From: Agrypnia vestita
Lineage: Eukaryota > Arthropoda > Insecta > Trichoptera > Phryganeidae
Length of the DNA stretch: 64,000 nucleotides
Direction: 5' to 3'
Assembly (NCBI GenBank): GCA_016648135.1
Contig: JADDOH010010142.1
Span: forward strand, 1-64,000
The notes under the pieces were generated by a model. That model saw nothing but the letters and a program-made list of their open reading frames with translations, was not told the DNA's origin and did not search any database. Shown here piece by piece: positions 1-11,988 of this stretch (position 1 is the first letter of the stretch; every line of letters begins with the position of its first letter). Made by a program: the position numbers and the translations under genes.

Positions 1-2
1 AA

Positions 3-365
3 CAATTTGGCATTATCACTGCTAGGCCGGATCTAAGAGTGCGTAGATTGTTAGAAACCACTAAATCCACAAAAAGTTACGTGTACAATGGCCCAAGAAA
101 TAGGATTGCCAATCTGGTGAATAGCCACTGTGTTGATATCAACTTCTTCGATGAATCATACGTCTCATTCTCATCAGCGGCAAAAAGATTGTTATCACAG
201 TATTAAAATTACCCTCAACCCTATATGATTATACCATGTTGTTACTATGCTAGTATTGTTTTTTTATATATGTGCAATTTTCCTAATCCATTAATTTAAG
301 TCTATTATTTTTGTAAAATCAATGTATAAAGCCGATTGGCGTATGAATAAATAAATAAATAAATA
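3..365 (+). mobile_element. LINE 3' end (C-terminal coding scrap, 3' UTR, TAAA tail)
   Basis: An open frame enters from the left edge (base 3) and stops at TAA 204-206, giving 67 codons that end KRLLSQY. No start codon is present, so this is the C-terminus of something truncated by the window edge. It is followed by about 140 bases of AT-rich 3' UTR and a simple tail of AAAT repeats at 345-365. That is the usual 3' end of jockey/CR1-like non-LTR retrotransposons. No reverse-transcriptase motif lies in this small piece, so the LINE call rests on the tail and the layout. It could instead be the end of a host exon. Confidence 0.45.
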
Positions 366-650
366 CAAAGCCTCATCTCTACGATAATTCTATAATTTAT
401 ATTAATTTTTAAAAAAGGTTAAAATTTCAAGACACGATTAAACAACTTATTACACATTTCCCAATTAACAATGATTGTGGACAATTTCTTATTCGATCTA
501 ACCCACAAGCTTGGAGGCTTAACGGATTTCCTAAAATCAATAAAGTAAGCATACCAATCAGGCCAGTGAGCGGAAAATATTATACATTAAAAAATATAAA
601 ATTATTTTATTAGAAAAAAACTATAATATACGAAAATTACTTGTAGAGAT

Positions 651-960
651 TGTGATCGCAAATACATAGCCCAAACCGCGAGAAACCTACACACGAGAAC
701 AAAACAATATCGCTATTGTTTAAAGAATAACATTTTCTTGGTATTCGCCAGTCACATAAATCAAAACTTCCCCACTCGATTCCTCATTAAGGACTGATAA
801 TGAAAAGTTTGGAAACCGTTGAAATTTTTAAAAACTTTAATTCCGAGAAAACTCATAAACAAAATGACGTTCGACAATACGTCTCCTATCCTTAATTTGT
901 TTCCATTAATGACCAAAAAAATCCTCCCCATTACGCGTTCTTTTGCCTCTCTCAAATAGG
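651..960 (+). pseudogene. Penelope-like element: GIY-YIG endonuclease C-terminal remnant
   Basis: Translation from 651 gives CDRKYIAQTARNLHTRTKQY, which matches the distal half of a GIY-YIG nuclease (family pattern YIGQT-R-L-TR-EH) as found at the C-terminus of Penelope-like retroelements. The reading continues through residues resembling the PLE tail, with stops near 777-785 and 957. The copy is dead and 5' truncated at about 645. A related copy lies at 16884-17215; both share the block around 'CTCGATTCCTCA' followed by 'TTTGGAAACC'. The family and its hammerhead association are established knowledge. The assignment here is by eye. Confidence 0.7.
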
Positions 961-1006
961 TTGACAAAATTCTGTATTTAGATTAATAATTATTAATTAG
1001 GTACAC

Positions 1007-1038
1007 CTGATGATGAGAGGAACTGCTCATGTTGAAAT
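1007..1038 (+). ncRNA. Decayed hammerhead-ribozyme-like motif of PLE copy
   Basis: CTGATGA (1007-1013) is followed by a short stem (TGAG...CTCA) and GAAA at 1034-1037, about 50 bases past the PLE coding remnant. The stem is shorter than in the sister copy at 17222-17250, and three extra bases precede GAAA, so it is probably inactive. Confidence 0.5.
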
Positions 1039-1039
1039 A

Positions 1040-1920
1040 ATAGTAGTAATAAATATGACTATAAACAGAGATCTACAACATAAATAAAGATCTAGAGGAA
1101 AAATCAAAATCGCTCCAATTCTTCAAACTTAAATTAAATGTTTAGGAAAACAAAAATCATGATAATTGGAAGCAAAAACAGAAAAACCAAATATAAAGTA
1201 AAACTAGAAAATGAGATATTAGAAAACGTAGACAGTATAAAATACCTAGGTGTAATTATAGATTCAAAATTAACATTTACAAAAAACACTGAATACGTTG
1301 TGATGAAAATCGCAAAAAAAGTGTCCTTGGAAGAATAAGAAGATATATAACTAAAAATACAAGTTTATTAATATACAATACTACGATTTTCCCGCGCATA
1401 GATTATTGTTCCAGTGTATTATTTATAAGCAACGAAGGAACGCTAAAGAAACTTCAAATAGTACAAAACAGAGCGATGCGCTAATGTGCATATTGAAGGG
1501 TAATAGGAGGACCAAAATAACAAAAATGTTGAATGTCCTAAGACTAGAAACAGTAAAGCAAAGAATAAAGTATAATGTATCGGTACAAATATTTAAAATT
1601 AAACACGGATCAGTACCCAAATACTTTGATGACAGGATGAAGCTGAATAGGAATCTTACAATACAAGAGGAAGCGACAACATAAGACTACCAACGAAAAA
1701 GAAAAACACCTCACAAAAGTGTATAATGTACAAAGGTCTAAAAATCTTCGATAGCCTGCCAAAGGAAATTCAAAACACGGTGAATATAAGGAGATTTAAA
1801 CAGGAGTGCAAAAATTTTATTGTAAAAACTTTTAAATGACCAAATGGAATGCAATATGTTCAAGTGAACACAACTTTATGTGTGGAACTAAATAATTAAG
1901 ATAAATAAATCTTTAAGAAG
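1040..1920 (+). pseudogene. LINE reverse transcriptase C-terminal half, frameshifted
   Basis: Successive frames give KLKLNV...KTKIMIIG, then SIKYLGVIIDSKLTF, then PRIDYCSSVLF and LKKLQIVQNRAMR. These are the classic post-catalytic blocks of jockey/CR1-type non-LTR reverse transcriptases (KT-hhhF, hKYLGhhhD, hYG/YCs, LE-hQ-RA-R). Frames switch near 1335, 1420 and 1680, and stops occur near 1133, 1335 and 1682. The catalytic YADD region lies upstream and is missing, so this is a 5'-truncated insertion. It ends with GATAAATAAATCTT around 1905-1920. Confidence 0.8.
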
Positions 1921-2199
1921 ACAATTACTGATTTTTGTCCCCAGAGGAATTATCATTAATTAAGATAAATTATTAATGTCTCACAGATCAAATTCGGAAA
2001 GGTGGATTTCATGTACCTTCCTTAATTTATTTTAAATACAATCACGCTATGCTATCGTTGAAAATTTGTCATTCCCATTAACAGTATATCATATATAGTT
2101 GATTTAAATAAGACTTCTTTACATTTTAATTAGAGTATGATTTCTGATGTCACGTGCTTGGTATCAATAATTTTCGAGTATATAATTAAATAAAGGAGA

Positions 2200-2365
2200 T
2201 CTTGGGAGGATAACAGAGACGTTAGAATACGTTAGAAGACCTCAAAAAACATGGGCCGACGATATAGCCGCTAGGGGAGAAGAAATGACTACAACTAGCA
2301 AATAACAAGAAATGATGGAAGGGTATGGAAGAAACCTATATCCAGCAGTGGAGAGATGAAGGCTG
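2200..2365 (+). pseudogene. RTE-like LINE extreme C-terminus
   Basis: The translated stretch resembles the last 50 residues of RTE-type LINE proteins: LEYVRRPQKTWADDIA followed, after frame slippage and a stop, by a match to the usual 'YIQQWRDEG-stop' ending (DNA 'CCAGCAGTGGAGAGATGAAG' near 2342). Only this short tail is present. Confidence 0.5.
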
Positions 2366-5214
2366 AAGAAGATTTTTTGATGCGTAACACCTTTCCTCAC
2401 GCTTTCCTGCAATCCGTGGCAGTGATTTCGTGAAAATGGACGGAAATGCGTAAAAGGAAATAAGACACGCGCAATTTCTTTAACCAATGAGCGCGCGCGG
2501 AGCACGCGCGATGGAAAAAATCATTGTTTATAAACAAATCAATGTCCAACAAGTGCCATCACAGCGAAGACGCGCACTTCCAACTGCCAACGCTTCTGAT
2601 TTTGTATATATGCTGCATGGCTGGTGTCAAGCGCGTGGATGTTGTAACTTTGATTTTTTTGAATTGTATCTTCGAAAATATGCAATAAATACTTTTTTTA
2701 AATGAATGTTAATAACTACCCTTAGGTACTTTACATTCTCAAATTTTGTATAATTTATGGGATTATTTTAAAATATTTATTCAAAGTATTCATACAATGT
2801 ATGGCGGCCACCTATGAAAATAAATAAAAACATATAATTTACCAAACACATTTCTCAATAAAAATGCGTACTAATTAATAAATATATAGGTATTAGCTTT
2901 TTTAAATTTTGATGTTAATTTCTTTCGCTGCTCAATTGATATGTTAAATTGTGAGATGTCAAAAGTTACACATCATATGCGACTACTGCAAGGCTCGCTC
3001 ATTTTTTTTTTAAATAAATAAATCGTTTTGTCCGTTGGCAGCTGCAAGTTGTATTTATTTAAAGTGCATAACTAACATTTTTATTTTCCCACTACGCATA
3101 CGCCCTGAATTTTCCCGAGGATCAAGAAGCTACGATGATAAATTATGAGCGAGATACCCTTTGAGAGAGCAAAAAATATGTTAAGTCTTTCGTAAGATCC
3201 ATCTCATATTTAAACCATGAAAAATGTATATATTCAGCTGACCGGCTGCGACCGAAAAGTAAAGCAATATTTTTAGAGGCCATAATGTAAATATTTACAT
3301 GATCCCGAAACGTGACATGGTCACTCTTGTATGTTCAATAGTGACGAGTTTGTAAAGTCATAGTGTTTTGTATATTTTTAATGTTCGAAGGAACTTCCTC
3401 GTTCAGAATATTTTGAGTTCAAAATAATGATATTTCAGGCGTATTTTAGTGTAATGCTAATAATTCGGAAGAATCTCGTTACACATATAAAGGATATTGC
3501 TAAAAAATCCAAAAATCATAAAATAGATATCTCATTAGTGACACCTGTTGTCATTTAAGGAGAATGAGAAAGCTTTGGATGCCGGTCGCGCTAAGGATTG
3601 TTGCAACTCGTATACGGAACATGTCGTGTAATTTAAATATATACAAATTTTAAAAAAATTGAATAAACGTGGTATTCTATCATGGGTGGAAATGTGAACG
3701 TTACATTGTGTAAAGTGATCACTTAAGCCAGCAGTAGCAGTAAACGGCGGCCTGATGACGTCTCGGAATATTTAAAATTTGAATTACTCCGTCGGTATAA
3801 TAGGTACTTCGCTACGAATTTCGAAAATTTATGACAATTAGTTCACAGATGACAGCGAAATTCGGTTTTTTGGGAAGAAATCAAATAATAATTTATTTCT
3901 TTTAGATTTCTGCTTATTTTTGAAGAATTCACATTACTCAAATCTGCTTCAGATTATTTTAAATCATTTGACTCTTGAAATTCATAAGGTACGATATTTC
4001 TGATAATTGAATCTATCAAAATCTTGATTAAATTGACTGACAAATGTTTTTATAATTTAATCTTCAAAGCTCAAAACATCTGACATTTTAGAAATATATT
4101 AAATTCATGTATGTTTAGTGTTATGTTATATGTTTTAATTCGTCTTTAATTGTTAAGATTTTCGTTCGCCAAAATGAATGTAGGAGGAAATAAAACGAAA
4201 AGAAAATTCAAATTGAGATAAAGAGATATTTTAAGAGATTTTTGACTTGGATATTTTTCTAGACATGTTTCATTTTCAGTCAATCAATTATTTAATTACA
4301 TGATGGTAAACTGAATTTACAAAGAAAGAGAGTAAAATAAAAACTTGGTTTTTACGGGTTAGTTTTTTACAATTACAAATTACGGTTCAAATATGTAAAG
4401 TGAGCAAATTAAAAAATATGTTTTTATATTAATGAATCACTTTTTGAAAAATCAAAATAAAAAATTAAAGTGAGTAATTTTCCGTTGCTTTTGACATGAT
4501 ATACTTTATCAATATCACGGAGGTACGCTTTTGCCCTTTACCTTAAACACGCAGCAGTAATATATTTTCCGAGTCTTTTATAATAATTCTTCTATACAAT
4601 AAATTTAAGAAAATATTTCCTCGCGTGAATATGTTCATCGCGTATAAGTGTACTAAGAATTCTACTCTTGTAGCATATTTTCAGTTTTATTTTCTGCTGG
4701 TTTCTCAAAATTCGCTTTATAAGTGTAAGCTTCATCTTCTTTATTTTTTCTTCAAATTTATATTTGTCAATTAAAAAGCTGAAGAATGATCGCCTATTGA
4801 AAATAAGAAATGTTTATAAAATTACGATTTTAGGTGGGTAATAGGATTTCATGTTATTGTAATGTTTTTGCAAAAAGACATACCTACCCAATTTTCAGAT
4901 ATTCGTTTTCAAAATAAAAAAAACCACATTCATTCATTCGACATTCAATGCGGCTGTCAATGTTCTACATCAAGATACATTATAAATGTCTCATGGAGAC
5001 AAAGTAGTGTATTAATGTACATTTGATTAATCAGTAATTAATAACGGATTTATTAATTACTGATTAATCAATTAATCAAACGTACAAAGTCACTTAACAC
5101 TACTTGACTTATTTAAATCAAACTATTTCATAAATTTATCACTCGTAAATAGACACTTTATAATCGCTTTAACACTTTATTCACTAGAACATTCCATCCA
5201 ATTTCCGCACGTAT
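2366..5214. other. No gene seen; AT-rich with dispersed repeat
   Basis: No convincing coding region. The block 3380-3870 recurs elsewhere: 3400-3500 resembles 18838-18900, 3695-3735 resembles 19437-19475, and 3745-4380 resembles 20090-20420 in reverse orientation, including a block ending in 'AAAACTTGGTTTTTA' near 4345. That marks an old dispersed repeat of unknown class. A perfect short inverted repeat (GATTAATCAGTAATTAATA and its complement) lies at 5027-5073. Confidence 0.4.
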
Positions 5215-5592
5215 TGTTAACTCCGGTTTATTTCGCTACGTAAGAACTTTCCAGATTATTCGCTGTCGAATTATCGCTCGGCTGGCCACACTGGCCCGCA
5301 GCTCGCGGCTGCCTTCGCCTCTGTTATCGCTGTGAAGCGTGCTAAAAACAACTACAACTCTACTCCCGGGCGCGTCTTATTTATATCCGGCTAATGCTGC
5401 TATCGAACCCTCTAGGCGTTCCTAGTATTTATGAGAACTTTCTCGTGGCCTCCAGGCTTTTATACATGTTTCACGATGCTTCCCGAAAGTCGTAGATTAC
5501 ATTAGGCCGTTCTGGAACAATCGATAGTGTTGTGATCACTTCAAACAACTGTCACTTGATATGAGTGCGTGATTCCTCTTAGCCTCGTTACA
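5215..5592 (-). mobile_element. Candidate solo LTR
   Basis: Read on the minus strand, this less AT-rich block starts TGTAACGAGG and ends GGAGTTAACA, so it has TG...CA ends. It carries a TATA-like TATAAATAAG near its middle, a GAGTTGTAGTTG stretch downstream and an AATAAA about 15 bases before the end. This is the expected U3-R-U5 order of an LTR. The flanks (GTAT / ATAT) are only a weak 4-bp duplication, and I see no primer-binding site or second LTR. A solo LTR or a degraded fragment would fit. A gene promoter is the alternative. Confidence 0.4.
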
Positions 5593-6589
5593 ATATTACT
5601 TATCTCGCCAAAGAAGTATAACTTCTACCGCGCATACATGAGTACACACTCCTCCAATTATTTTTTTGTAAAATATATTTTCATGCATTGTAAGATTCAA
5701 ATTGAATAAATAAAAAATAAAAATAGACTAATATTATGCTTTATAAAATAACTTACTATGCAACTCACTTTTGAATGTATATAAATCATCTGAAATATTC
5801 AAAATAATGTTGATTTTCCAAAACTTGTTTACGGGAAGCCATAAATTTACTTAATAATATCATAGACTGAAAAAATGTTAGGTATTTATGCAGACAAGTA
5901 ATAAATAAAAATCTAACTGAGGTACCTAGGTGGACCACAATTTTGAATGCAACAAAGCAGCATTAAACATAATATATATATAATATATATGTAGCTATAA
6001 GTAACTATAGCAAACAGCGTTTGTACGACTAATAAAATATTTGCTTTTATTTACGAGTGTTCCACAGCGTTTGCAAACATTTACAATCTCTGCAGAGTAA
6101 AATCGTGTAAAAAAATATTACGTCTGGTAATCCGACAGACCGCGGTAAATACGGTTTACGTCGGATCTACTGAAATAATTTTGAATAAATGCAGACATTA
6201 AAAGTGTTGTTATATTTAAATTGTACGAACCGACGCAAGACTGAAAAGTATGTAGAGATTGTATCAATATTTATTTAATACAGCTCCGTTTTATTTAAAA
6301 AGTGTTTATCCACTACGCCAGCACCGAATAAGCATTTATGCACATTTCTATTTGACGAGTACTTAATATAAAGTTTTAAAATAAATCATCTCTCAAAAAA
6401 GTAGACTTTTACGCCTTCAAGTACGCTACTGAAGCGCTTTACTGTTATACATATTGCTTGTTAACCAGGCGTCGAACTTAATCAACAGTTTCAATGCATA
6501 CCTGTTATATTTTTCACAGAATTTCACGTACTGTATTTTTTTAGAATCTGGTGGTTTCTATTATGTCATTTTACACTTCTATACCTACA

Positions 6590-6890
6590 AAACTCAATGT
6601 CTGTCTGTCTGTCCTCTATACAAATCTACACCGTTTGTCCGATTCGATTCAAATTTTTCATACTTATGCTTTAGGACCCGGCGGGTAACATAGGCGACAT
6701 TTCCCCCCTATTATTTTAACCCTTCCCCTCCGCTGATATATTTTCGATGTACATCTGTATTGTTGGACCGATCGTACTCAAAATTTGGAAACTCATTCTT
6801 TAGGACACGGCGGGTAACATAGGCGAGGTTTCCCCCTATTATTTTACCCCTTCCCCTCCCCCTGATATATTTTCGTTGCAAATCTGCATA
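6590..6890. repeat. Imperfect tandem duplication, about 120 bp unit
   Basis: Two units share 'CGGCGGGTAACATAGGCGA' followed by TTTCCCCCTATTATTTTA-CCCTTCCCCTCC (near 6676 and 6808). They are preceded by a TGTCTGTCTGTCC run of the type common in 3' regions of insect RTE elements and SINEs. No coding signal. Confidence 0.55.
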
Positions 6891-7059
6891 CTGATATAAA
6901 TGAATAATAAAAACCCACATTTTCGTAAAAAAAATGCCGAAATATGTATTTGCAGTGAATGTCCAGCCTTAAATGTTGCAGCCAGTGAAAATATATATTT
7001 AAAAAAAACTCAATAGAGGTAACAAGGTTATTACAATTTATAATATATAAATAATTTAA

Positions 7060-7150
7060 GAATGTTCTTAGGTTTTCACGGCCACTCAGAATCTTCAAGT
7101 TTGTGTTTACTGGGGTATTATGCCGTGTTGTTACGACCTTTCGGGCCGAC
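7060..7150 (-). repeat. PLE family-2 3' block
   Basis: On the minus strand this holds GGTCGTAACAACACGGCAT and then ATACCCCAGTAAACACA, ending near TGGCCGTGAAAACC. Parts recur at 8740-8830, 17345-17395 (+), 52020-52110, 52200-52265 and 53035-53110. It is therefore a shared 3' segment of one element family. Confidence 0.6.
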
Positions 7151-7182
7151 GTTTCGGATCCCATTGCAGGGTCCATCATCAG
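7151..7182 (-). ncRNA. Hammerhead-ribozyme-like motif (PLE family 2)
   Basis: Minus strand: CTGATGA (7182-7176), a stem of GGACCC and GGGATCC with a six-base loop, then GAAAC (7155-7151). Downstream, CGGCC can pair with GGTCG as a possible stem III. It lies just after the PLE stop codon at 7217. One extra base follows CTGATGA compared with the textbook core. Confidence 0.65.
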
Positions 7183-7216
7183 GGCTGATGTGTTGTCTTG
7201 AATGTTGGTGTTGTGG

Positions 7217-7474
7217 TTAAGTATCGGCTTGCAATACCGTGCCGAAGTCATAATGTGTTGTATTGTGTTGTATGTATGATTTATCAGTTTTCTGATCACT
7301 ATCTCTGCGGAGTCTGCGACGAGAATGACTTTGAAGCGCCGGATACCAAGATGTTTTTAATTTGAGACCATCATCTCTATTAATGTTTATCGGATGCCTG
7401 TAGATTTCTAGTGCTTCCTTGATAAGACGCGCATGGTGACTCTTAGGCTTTCCAAGGATTTTCGGTTCGAATGC
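7217..7474 (-). pseudogene. Penelope-like element C-terminal coding remnant
   Basis: The minus-strand frame from 7474 to the TAA at 7217-7219 is open for 85 codons. It reads AFEPKILGKPKSHHARLIKE ... then EIYRHPININRDDGLKLKTSW. The 'RLIKEALEI-h-NRDDG' block is typical of the region after the GIY-YIG nuclease at the C-terminus of Penelope-like elements. The copy is 5' truncated near 7478. The stop is followed within 35 bases by a hammerhead-like motif and then by a 3' block also found near 8740-8830 and 52035-52110. It contains no full domain and cannot be active. Confidence 0.75.
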
Positions 7475-8439
7475 AAAATGAATAATTTGTCATTGTTATT
7501 AATTTTTATAAATAATTTGTGATTGTTATTAATTTTTTTAAATATGTGACATTTTATGTAATTAATTTTTAATTAGCGTGTGTAGGTTATTACGTATACA
7601 CTGAAAGGAAAAGTCCATCAAACAATGCGAATCGCACACAATAAATAAAACCACAGCAATGTATGCAAAGAACTTGTCCTACTATCGGGTACTCGGAGAA
7701 ATGTCGAAAGTTCAAAGTCAGCGCTTGAAGCTTGCAATAACTCTACTGCATTACTTCCCACAATGCTCGTTTTGTGTTACATCGCAGTCACGTGTTTCAC
7801 TTGTCTCTATAAAATTTCGGAATTGGGCACCAAAGTTTTGGACACTTCGCATGCAACATTTTGTGTTGGCAATTAAAATTAAGGTCAGTGTTTGTGTTTT
7901 ATTTGGAGCTCCAATTAAAATACGAATCGCATAACTGTCGTAATTGGTTCTGTACCAAAGGAGTTGTATTGAAAACACCATAAAAATGTTGAGCCGTCAT
8001 GTTGGCGTGAACACGACGGGAAAACGAAACCGATTCCCTATCGGTCCGTGTATTCAGAGAATTCCCAGTACATTTGATGAGAGTAATTGCTGCGCAATCA
8101 TACTATTTGGTATTGGGTTCGAAAAAATCCTATTTTTATAATAAAAACCAAATAATCGTATTTTTTGATATATATCAAAAATTGGATATATATCCAAATT
8201 TTTTCTCTCCTTTTTTGCACACGTCGATTGATACAAACTCGAAATAATTAGGAAATTTATTTTTTTATTATGTATATGAATTATTATTTAATAAATAAAA
8301 GAATTGCATAGGTACTGAAAAAGGCTTATATATTCAATTACTATGTATAAGTTATAAAAGTTGCTTTTTCTAATGTAGCATTATGGGTGTTTGTTTCTTT
8401 GTGTAAAATAAAAAACGGATTATATGAAATAAATTAAAC

Positions 8440-8575
8440 TAAAAAATAACCGTAGCACTTTTTAAAATACAACTAACGCCATCTAGGAACGACCGCAGAT
8501 ATTTAAAAAAATCTGCAGCATTTTTAAAATACAACTAGCGCCATCTATTAACATTTGCAGAAAGTTTTCTTGGAT
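8440..8575. repeat. Local duplication, about 55 bp
   Basis: 'TTTTAAAATACAACTA-CGCCATCTA' occurs near 8460 and 8523, with intervening CTGCAG-like spacers. It is flanked by TATATATCGA/CGATATAT-rich DNA at 8155-8200 and 8570-8635. No gene. Confidence 0.5.
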
Positions 8576-8739
8576 ATATATCGAAAATAAAAATCGTGAT
8601 AAATATCGTGATATATAACCGCGGATATATATCCTCGAGCCCTGGTAATGGTGATGATTAACTTACTCCAAGTGTCACAAACCTATGCTTACTGCACACA
8701 TAGGTTACGCTCAAAATGTTCTCCGATTTTCGGAATCTT

Positions 8740-8960
8740 CTGTATGTAGTTTTCTGGGATATTATGCCGTGTATATAAAACCTCTCTGGCCGATGTTTCG
8801 GATCCCATTGCAGGTTCATACATCTTTCTCACCATTCATTCATCATGCACCCGCTCCACGTGCTAAAACCATCTGAGCGACCCTATTTTAAATTCTATTA
8901 ACTATGCTAAGATCAGTTTAACATTCATATCTACTCATTACTTTATCATAAATGTATTTT
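8740..8960 (-). mobile_element. PLE family-2 scrap joined to RTE-like LINE scrap
   Basis: 8740-8825 repeats the PLE family-2 3' block (GGCCGATGTTTCGGATCCCA on the + strand) but has lost CTGATGA. 8880-8960, read on the minus strand, resembles the C-terminal LINE sequence found at 19195-19345 (KSIYDRVM...ADLSIINR). Both are small, decayed pieces. Confidence 0.5.
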
Positions 8961-9099
8961 CCATACTACATTTTTATTTTTTATGTATTTTTTTCAATTC
9001 TTTTTAGATAGTTGATAACTTTATTTCTTGAATAAATTAAAGGAACAGACATTATTATTTTAAAATTAATACAAAAAAATCAAAAAATTGTTCTCGATT

Positions 9100-9176
9100 T
9101 CAGATTTTAGCTATTTAATCAAGGCACTGCGTATTGTGTCACAAATACGTTGCGTCTTGATTAAATATCTAAAATC
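9100..9176. repeat. Inverted repeat with 24-bp arms
   Basis: GATTTTAGCTATTTAATCAA and its near complement TTGATTAAATATCTAAAATC flank a loop of about 30 bases. It may be a small foldback remnant. Confidence 0.5.
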
Positions 9177-10049
9177 AGGAATATCGACAAAGATTTTGAT
9201 TTTTTTTTGTTTTTATTATAAAATTATAATATCTCTTCTTTTGACTATTGAAGTAAAAAAGTTGTCAACCATGTAAAAAGAGTTGAAAAAACCCAACCAA
9301 AAAATAAAATATTTAAAAAAAACAGTGTTTTTTAAAACATAAATTGCAAGTAAACAAAACAAACATATTTTTAAATAATTATAATAAATTTAAGATAATC
9401 GTTTACTTTGTAATATTATTGAATAAAATAGACATCTCAGGAATCATAAAAGGCCCCACAAAGTGGATCAATTTTCTTCATTTTTAAAACATCGAAGATT
9501 TGGTAATTTATTAATCAATTACATAATTTAGTTATTTTAATAAGATATCCTTATTTAAAATTACGTAATGGAAAAAATTATAAAATGTGATATTTCAGTA
9601 CAAATATATGATAAAAAACGCAAGAGAAGATATGAGAAAAAATTGTGAAATCTGCTGGACGATCGCCTTAAGGATTGAGTAAAAAAATAAGTTTGTGAGG
9701 GGAAACAAAGGTTTAATTGTTTTGCAGTCTCTAAAAAAACTTGTGTTTCTACAATGAATCCACTTTATTTTAGATTTGTACGTGTATATTGTCATTGTAT
9801 TTAATATTTTATGCAATATTAATGATTGTTATGATGATATGAACGATAAGCTCGGAAGTATCAAAATTGAAAATTAATCATAAACAGTACACATAAATGT
9901 ATTTTATTTTAAAATATCGCGATATGATTGGCTGCATTTCTAATCGGTTTAAACGTTTCATTTAAGCAAAGACAACCGAATCTAAGAAAAAAAATAATTC
10001 GGAAAATGTTATATCTAAATATTTATCAATATTGAGGGTAGGTACCGAC

Positions 10050-10345
10050 GCCTTTTTAAAAAATAATTTATGCGAATTCGAATGCAAAGTTGTGTCAAAA
10101 TTTCAAAGCTATAATAGTTGACGAACTTTAGGAGATTTAAGATTTTGGACAATCGAACATTTATATTTTTATTTATATAAATAAATAATAGGCATATAAA
10201 AACAAAGCAGGTATACAAGAACATCCGCGTATTTGAATGAAATATTGTGCCAAAATTTCAAATAAATCGGTGAAGAAATTTCGGAGATTAGCGATCTTGT
10301 ACAAACGAACATTTACATTTTTATTTATATGGATAATTTAAACTA
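10050..10345. repeat. Two diverged copies of an insect 3'-end repeat
   Basis: Blocks at 10065-10185 and 10232-10340 both run 'TGTG(T/C)CAAAATTTCAAA', then 'GAGATT', then CGAACATTTA-ATTTTTATTTATAT. This ending is common at the 3' termini of insect retroposons. The spacing suggests a tandem or double insertion. Confidence 0.5.
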
Positions 10346-11279
10346 TTATTTTCTTCTAATTATTGATAATTTTTAATGGCGTCACAATTAAAAAAGGCCC
10401 AGTCACTATGGAAACACCGCGAAATAAACAATTTGAGTTATTTCCTGATGACTGCAAGGTCGGAGATGTCAATCGGCTCTCGAGGTCACCGGATCTGAGG
10501 TTTGGTGACCATTCTTTGAGGGAATTAGAAACGGAAGATTTCAATTTTCGTATCTACGGTAATTACAGAAAACTTCCATCCAATATAATTTTCATATAAT
10601 CGCACGACGAAACATTATCTTTTTAAATTGAAATAATAATGTTACATGGTTATGAATTGTAATAAATAATTATAAAAGAAATTAAATAATTTTTTTTAAT
10701 TAACATTTTTTTATGGTTCTGAGGATCGGTATATCACGATCGTAGTAAAGATTCAAAAAGCCGACCATATACATTGTACAGTACCTACATTCGGTCAACA
10801 ACGCACATAAATAATTTGTCCATACATTTCAATTCAATTTATTTAATAATATGTACATTACAAACTAAGTGTTCAAGGCATACATATTATGAAAGTATAT
10901 ATATATATCAAAATAACAATGTCTAATTAATTAATTAAAAATAACACAAAATCTGGTCAAAGGTGTAGGAGAATCCTGCTTCGGAAAACCCCTTCAAACA
11001 CATGAAATATATCAATACCCAAAGCGATATTGTTCAGCATTGCAGTAGCTCCTCATAGCATAACCATCGGCAGGTTGGTCCTGTATATTGGAATGTGAAA
11101 CAATCTATGCTGACGATGTCTAAGGTAATTATCAGGAAAATACAAACCAATGCTCCGCATAATTTCAGTGTTATCGATCATACCGCACAACAATTGATAA
11201 AAATGTGTAATCAAATACACATTTCTTCTAGTCTCTGAACTATTGTAGTCAAGCATACCCTGGAGAAATTACATATTTT

Positions 11280-11605
11280 TTGTTTGAGAACATATAAAAA
11301 ACTAACCAATAAAAACCAAGTTTTTATTCATTGAATCAGGTTTCGTAAACGCGTCGGGGTCATTATTCATTTGTACTGATTCCAATTCGAAAAAACCATT
11401 AAAATTTCGAAAAATTCAAAATTATACTATAATTATTAAATATTTTTAAACGAAAATTTGTTAGATCATTTTCATCGGCGCCACGAGTATGCCTGTAAAG
11501 TTTCAGCTCGATCGGATCACGTGAAAAGGGTTAAAAATCGATCCAAAGTTTTTTCCGGCAGACAATAAACCGCAGACACTACGAATTAAAAGAAAGGGAG
11601 TAAAA
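11280..11605 (+). repeat. Dispersed repeat with GGGAGTA end
   Basis: It contains 'CAGCTCGATCGGATCACG' and AAAAGGGTTAAAAATCGATCC and ends AAAAGAAAGGGAGTAAAAA. The same blocks occur at 20575-20665 (+), 50935-51145 (-), 51676-51931 (+) and 35150-35215 (-); the end also occurs at 48478-48500. The copy at 51676-51931 shows inverted termini ACTCCCTTTCT / AGAAAGGAAGT, which points to a non-autonomous TIR element. Confidence 0.6.
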
Positions 11606-11689
11606 AGTGAGTGATGGTAGAGAAACCAAACCGCCATTATACATCTGGAGAGAATTTAAAAAAATATATATTATCTATGAAATGTATTA

Positions 11690-11830
11690 CGTATCTCCAT
11701 GACTATTGACACTAGTTCGGTCATTGTTGCTTGAACATTTTCGACTCATTATCAAGGCATGTAACTAAGGCATCCAACTGTAAAGTTTTTGCTATCAGCT
11801 ACGAGACACCCTGTAAAATATAATATTTTC
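11690..11830. repeat. Partial copy of the ACAGGGT foldback family
   Basis: It shares 'TGCTTGAACATTTTCGACTC' and the terminal 'ACACCCTGTA' with the palindromic element at 13541-14068. Only one arm is present. Confidence 0.55.
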
Positions 11831-11988
11831 TAAAACATTTCAGATTTTTAAAATAGACCTACAGTTATACTCCGCTAATTATTGTCATTGATCGATTCCA
11901 CCAATCATCGTCGGTTAACGAATGGTCAATGTATGTTTACTCTATTTTATTGCGCGCAGACACAGTTTGCGGGACACGCCATAGTCTT

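Noticed and set aside
3752..3780. CTGATGACG as another hammerhead core
   Set aside because: No stem II and no GAAAC follow within a plausible distance.
7659..8236. Opposing ORF cluster of 60-91 codons
   Set aside because: Frames on both strands over the same DNA with no family features; treated as chance.
10356..10599. Opposite-strand ORFs of 62 and 78 codons
   Set aside because: Mutual shadows with no recognisable product.
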